From Elusimicrobiota bacterium (GTDB lineage: Bacteria > CG03 > SLGR01 > JAFGSA01), in assembly GCA_016934855.1 (NCBI GenBank), contig JAFGSA010000072.1, positions 1 through 34,120 on the forward strand: a stretch of DNA of 34,120 bases, given 5' to 3'. Position 1 is the stretch's first letter. Every line of letters starts with the position of its first letter. Of the stretch, positions 32,010 through 34,120 are shown piece by piece. Both the position numbers and the translations under genes were made by a program. Below the pieces are notes generated by a model. That model worked only from the letters and a program-made list of their open reading frames with translations, did not search any database and was not told the DNA's origin.

Positions 32010-34120
32010 TTACGGCGCGTAAGTCGCGTACGGACCGCTGGCGCCGCTTGTCCCGTACAAGTATATAATCGTCGTCGCCGTCGCCGTATCTCCGGATCTC
32101 AGTTCCACGTAATCAGTTCCAGTAGTATCATATATCCTGAGGAATCCGGCATCGCTCGTTCCGTCCCCGAGTATAAGACCCGCATCGTAACTTGTAGCGT
32201 TGTTGCTGTTAATCGTGACCTGTCCGGGATAAGTGCTGTCGTCGTACGTAAAATACGCGGCGCCGCCTGCCGAACCTCCATTGTTATACTGTATCTGCGT
32301 GTCGCTTCCCGCTATGGGGCCTGCTGCACCGGACGGACCGCTCGCTCCTGTCGCCCCCGTAGCACCTGAAGGACCGCTCGCGCCGGTGGCGCCTGTAGAT
32401 CCGCTCGCTCCTGTCGCTCCCGTAGCACCTGAAGGACCGCTTGCGCCCGATGCGCCTTTTGCGCCTGTCGCTCCCGAAGGACCGCTCGCGCCCGTGGCTC
32501 CCGTAGGACCGGTATCGCCCGTATCTCCGGTAGCGCCTGACGGGCCGCTCGCCCCCGAAGCGCCTTTTGCGCCCGTAGCACCGGACGGACCGCTCGCGCC
32601 TGTCGCTCCCGTGGCTCCGCTGGGGCCTGAAGCGCCTGTGGCTCCTGTAGCACCGCTGGCGCCGGACGGGCCGCTGGCACCCTGTGTCTCCTGGACAGCC
32701 AGGTCCACCCATCCGCTCCCGTTATATAAGTATAATACATTGTCTTCCGTATCGTAATAAACTTTTCCTTCGACCGCGGTGGCCGACGAGTAATCGGCAA
32801 AGACTACGCCGTCCGCACCCATCGAGAAGACCGAATTGCCGTCTGTACCAAGGAAATCGAATCCATTTGTAGAGCTGAACATCAGTCCCGCGTCTTCATC
32901 TCCGCTGTACTTGAACGCGTAATCGTCAATCCCTATGAGGTAATCGGCGGCGCCGGCAAATGTCAGGTCTCCCGCGTTACCGAACTGGGCATAATTTACC
33001 GCTCCTCCCATAAACGTGTTGTTCCCGTCATACGTCAGGTAAGTCGCGCCGGCCGCTGAACCTGAATTGTTGTATATTACCTGTTCATTGTTACCTGCAA
33101 TCGGACCGGTATCGCCCTGCGGGCCGCTCGCGCCGGACGGGCCGCTCGCGCCTGTCGCACCGCTGGCTCCCGACGGGCCCGTGGCTCCCGTGGCTCCTGA
33201 CGGACCTGTAGCTCCCGAAGCGCCGGACGGTCCAGTAGCACCGGTATCTCCAGTGGCTCCGCTCGGACCTGAAGGACCTGTAGCGCCGGTAGCACCGCTC
33301 GGGCCGGAGGCTCCTGTCGCTCCGCTGGCTCCCGACGGGCCCGTAGCTCCCGTGGCTCCTGACGGACCTGAAGCACCTGTTGCTCCTGTCGCGCCGGACG
33401 GACCGCTCGCGCCGGTGGCTCCCGTAGGACCGGTATCTCCCGTATCACCCTGAGGACCGCTCGGGCCTGTTGCGCCTGTCGCGCCGGACGGACCTGAAGC
33501 GCCTGTCGCGCCTGTCGCTCCCGACGGGCCGCTCGCTCCCGTGGCTCCCGTAGGACCGGTATCGCCTGTTGCGCCGGACGGGCCGGACGGACCTGTAGCG
33601 CCGGTTGCCCCGGATGGGCCGCTGGGTCCTGCTATACCGGTATCGCCAGTCGCGCCGGACGGACCGCTGGCTCCCGTGGCTCCTGTTGCTCCCGACGGAC
33701 CGCTCGCTCCCGTGGCTCCCGTAGCTCCGGTATCTCCCGTAGCTCCGCTGGGTCCTGATGCGCCTGTCGCTCCTGTCGCTCCCGACGGACCGCTTGCACC
33801 CGTGGCTCCGCTGGCTCCCGACGGTCCCGCCGGACCGCTGGGACCCGTGGCCCCCGTGGCTCCCGATGGGCCGCTCGCTCCCGTGGCTCCCGTAGCACCG
33901 GTATCTCCGGTATCTCCAGTGGCTCCGCTCGGACCTGAAGGACCCGCAGCTCCGCTGGCTCCCGTAGCTCCCGTAGCGCCGGACGGACCGCTTGCACCCG
34001 TGGCTCCCGTAGGACCGGTATCCCCGGTATCACCCTGAGGACCGCTCGGACCTGTTGCTCCTGTCGCTCCCGACGGACCTGAAGCGCCTGTCGCTCCTGT
34101 CGCTCCCGACGGGCCGCTCG
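32010..34120 (-). CDS. Collagen-like surface/fibre protein (5' end outside window)
   Basis: The frame is open from the window edge at 34120 to the stop at 32010, at least 703 codons with no start inside. Gly-X-Y triplets, mainly GAS GPS GAT, fill 33105-34120 and again about 32319-32681. Each collagen stretch is followed by a related module: [15 protein letters not shown] and [15 protein letters not shown], then A-Y-[LF]-T-Y-D-D/G. The segment between them (32682-33104) is a beta-rich module with [21 protein letters not shown], typical of phage-tail-fibre-like and bacterial surface fibres. Bacterial Gly-X-Y repeats form triple helices, so a trimeric fibre is expected. The ATG at 33011 is internal and should not be taken as the start. 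It probably shares a transcript with the following FN3-like genes. Confidence 0.85.
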   Translation of the reverse strand, partial: SGPSGATGATGASGPSGATGATGPSGPQGDTGDTGPTGATGASGPSGATGATGASGAAGPSGPSGATGDTGDTGATGATGASGPSGATGATGPSGPAGPSGASGATGASGPSGATGATGASGPSGATGDTGATGATGASGPSGATGATGASGPSGATGDTGIAGPSGPSGATGATGPSGPSGATGDTGPTGATGASGPSGATGATGASGPSGATGATGPSGPQGDTGDTGPTGATGASGPSGATGATGASGPSGATGATGPSGASGATGASGPSGATGATGPSGPSGATGDTGATGPSGASGATGPSGATGATGPSGASGATGASGPSGASGPQGDTGPIAGNNEQVIYNNSGSAAGATYLTYDGNNTFMGGAVNYAQFGNAGDLTFAGAADYLIGIDDYAFKYSGDEDAGLMFSSTNGFDFLGTDGNSVFSMGADGVVFADYSSATAVEGKVYYDTEDNVLYLYNGSGWVDLAVQETQGASGPSGASGATGATGASGPSGATGATGASGPSGATGAKGASGASGPSGATGDTGDTGPTGATGASGPSGATGAKGASGASGPSGATGATGASGSTGATGASGPSGATGATGASGPSGAAGPIAGSDTQIQYNNGGSAGGAAYFTYDDSTYPGQVTINSNNATSYDAGLILGDGTSDAGFLRIYDTTGTDYVELRSGDTATATTIIYLYGTSGASGPYATYAP
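32319..32681 (-). repeat. Gly-X-Y collagen-like repeat, second block
   Basis: About 120 codons of uninterrupted Gly-X-Y triplets ([29 protein letters not shown]). They lie between the middle module and the C-terminal module of the fibre protein. Confidence 0.9.
33105..34120 (-). repeat. Gly-X-Y collagen-like repeat, first block, with 585-bp higher-order repeat
   Basis: At least 338 codons of Gly-X-Y triplets. The stretch 33391-33535 recurs at 33976-34120 with few differences, an interval of exactly 585 bp (65 triplets). In both copies an unusual [13 protein letters not shown] segment marks the same place. Confidence 0.9.

Noticed and set aside
33009..33011. ATG at 33011 as start of the collagen-like gene
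   Set aside because: The same frame continues without a stop to the window edge and encodes the matching PIAG module and Gly-X-Y triplets upstream, so this Met is internal.
530..34038. Many long open frames on the plus strand, including ones of 525, 295 and 289 codons
   Set aside because: They lie opposite well-supported minus-strand genes, lack ribosome sites and recognisable domains, and arise because the real genes seldom use codons TTA, CTA and TCA.
32319..34120. CRISPR array or satellite DNA in the GC-rich repeats
   Set aside because: The 9- and 18-bp periodicity follows Gly-X-Y codons; there are no constant repeats with unique spacers.

Overview
The window is a compact stretch of bacterial chromosome in which every convincing gene lies on the minus strand, so transcription runs from high to low coordinates. 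Signal peptides, an outer-membrane barrel, OmpA-like peptidoglycan-binding domains and a lipoprotein point to a diderm (Gram-negative) bacterium. A giant repeat protein, YD-repeat surface proteins, collagen-like proteins and a PorV-like barrel beside FlgD/CHU_C-like tail domains suggest an uncultured PVC-related or Elusimicrobia-like lineage; Omnitrophota is my best guess, at low confidence and from architecture only. I saw no rRNA, tRNA, CRISPR array, insertion sequence or phage module.

Layout in transcription order. (1) 34120-31205: a collagen-like surface protein, cut by the window edge, then a small FN3-like secreted protein. (2) 31198-26336: an FN3 protein with a C-terminal FlgD/CHU_C-like tail, a small protein that is almost only this tail with its own sigma70-type promoter, and a PorV/FadL-like barrel fused to TPRs. 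(3) 26226-14118: a tight run of 12 genes behind a good promoter. It encodes a protein joining a FliF C-terminal part to FliG middle and C-terminal domains, a MotA, two MotB-like proteins (one lacking the ion-binding Asp), a TPR/coiled-coil/TM/HEAT protein, two histidine kinases, five proteins carrying eight receiver domains (one ending in GGDEF), and last a PhoB/OmpR-type DNA-binding regulator. (4) 13954-7441: a secreted YD-repeat protein with DGN repeats, a lipoprotein, two more YD-repeat proteins and a lone receiver. (5) 7396-1: a two-TM protein followed by a giant secreted repeat protein (at least 2224 residues, 3' end outside the window) with a C39-like cysteine-peptidase-like domain near its N terminus.

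Two things stand out. First, block 3 looks like a minimal rotary machine, with stator proteins and a one-piece FliF-FliG rotor/anchor, wired to a multi-step phosphorelay, a possible cyclic-di-GMP output and a transcription factor, with no flagellar filament, hook, export or FliM/FliN gene in the window. Second, three promoters (before 13808, 11064 and 7315) share an ungapped 54-bp layout: two TTTACA half-sites 11 bp apart and a -10 box at a fixed distance, with no conserved -35. That is the geometry expected for a PhoB/OmpR-family activator, and such a regulator ends the motor operon next to the first of these promoters. I infer that the motor/phosphorelay operon controls the neighbouring surface-protein genes.
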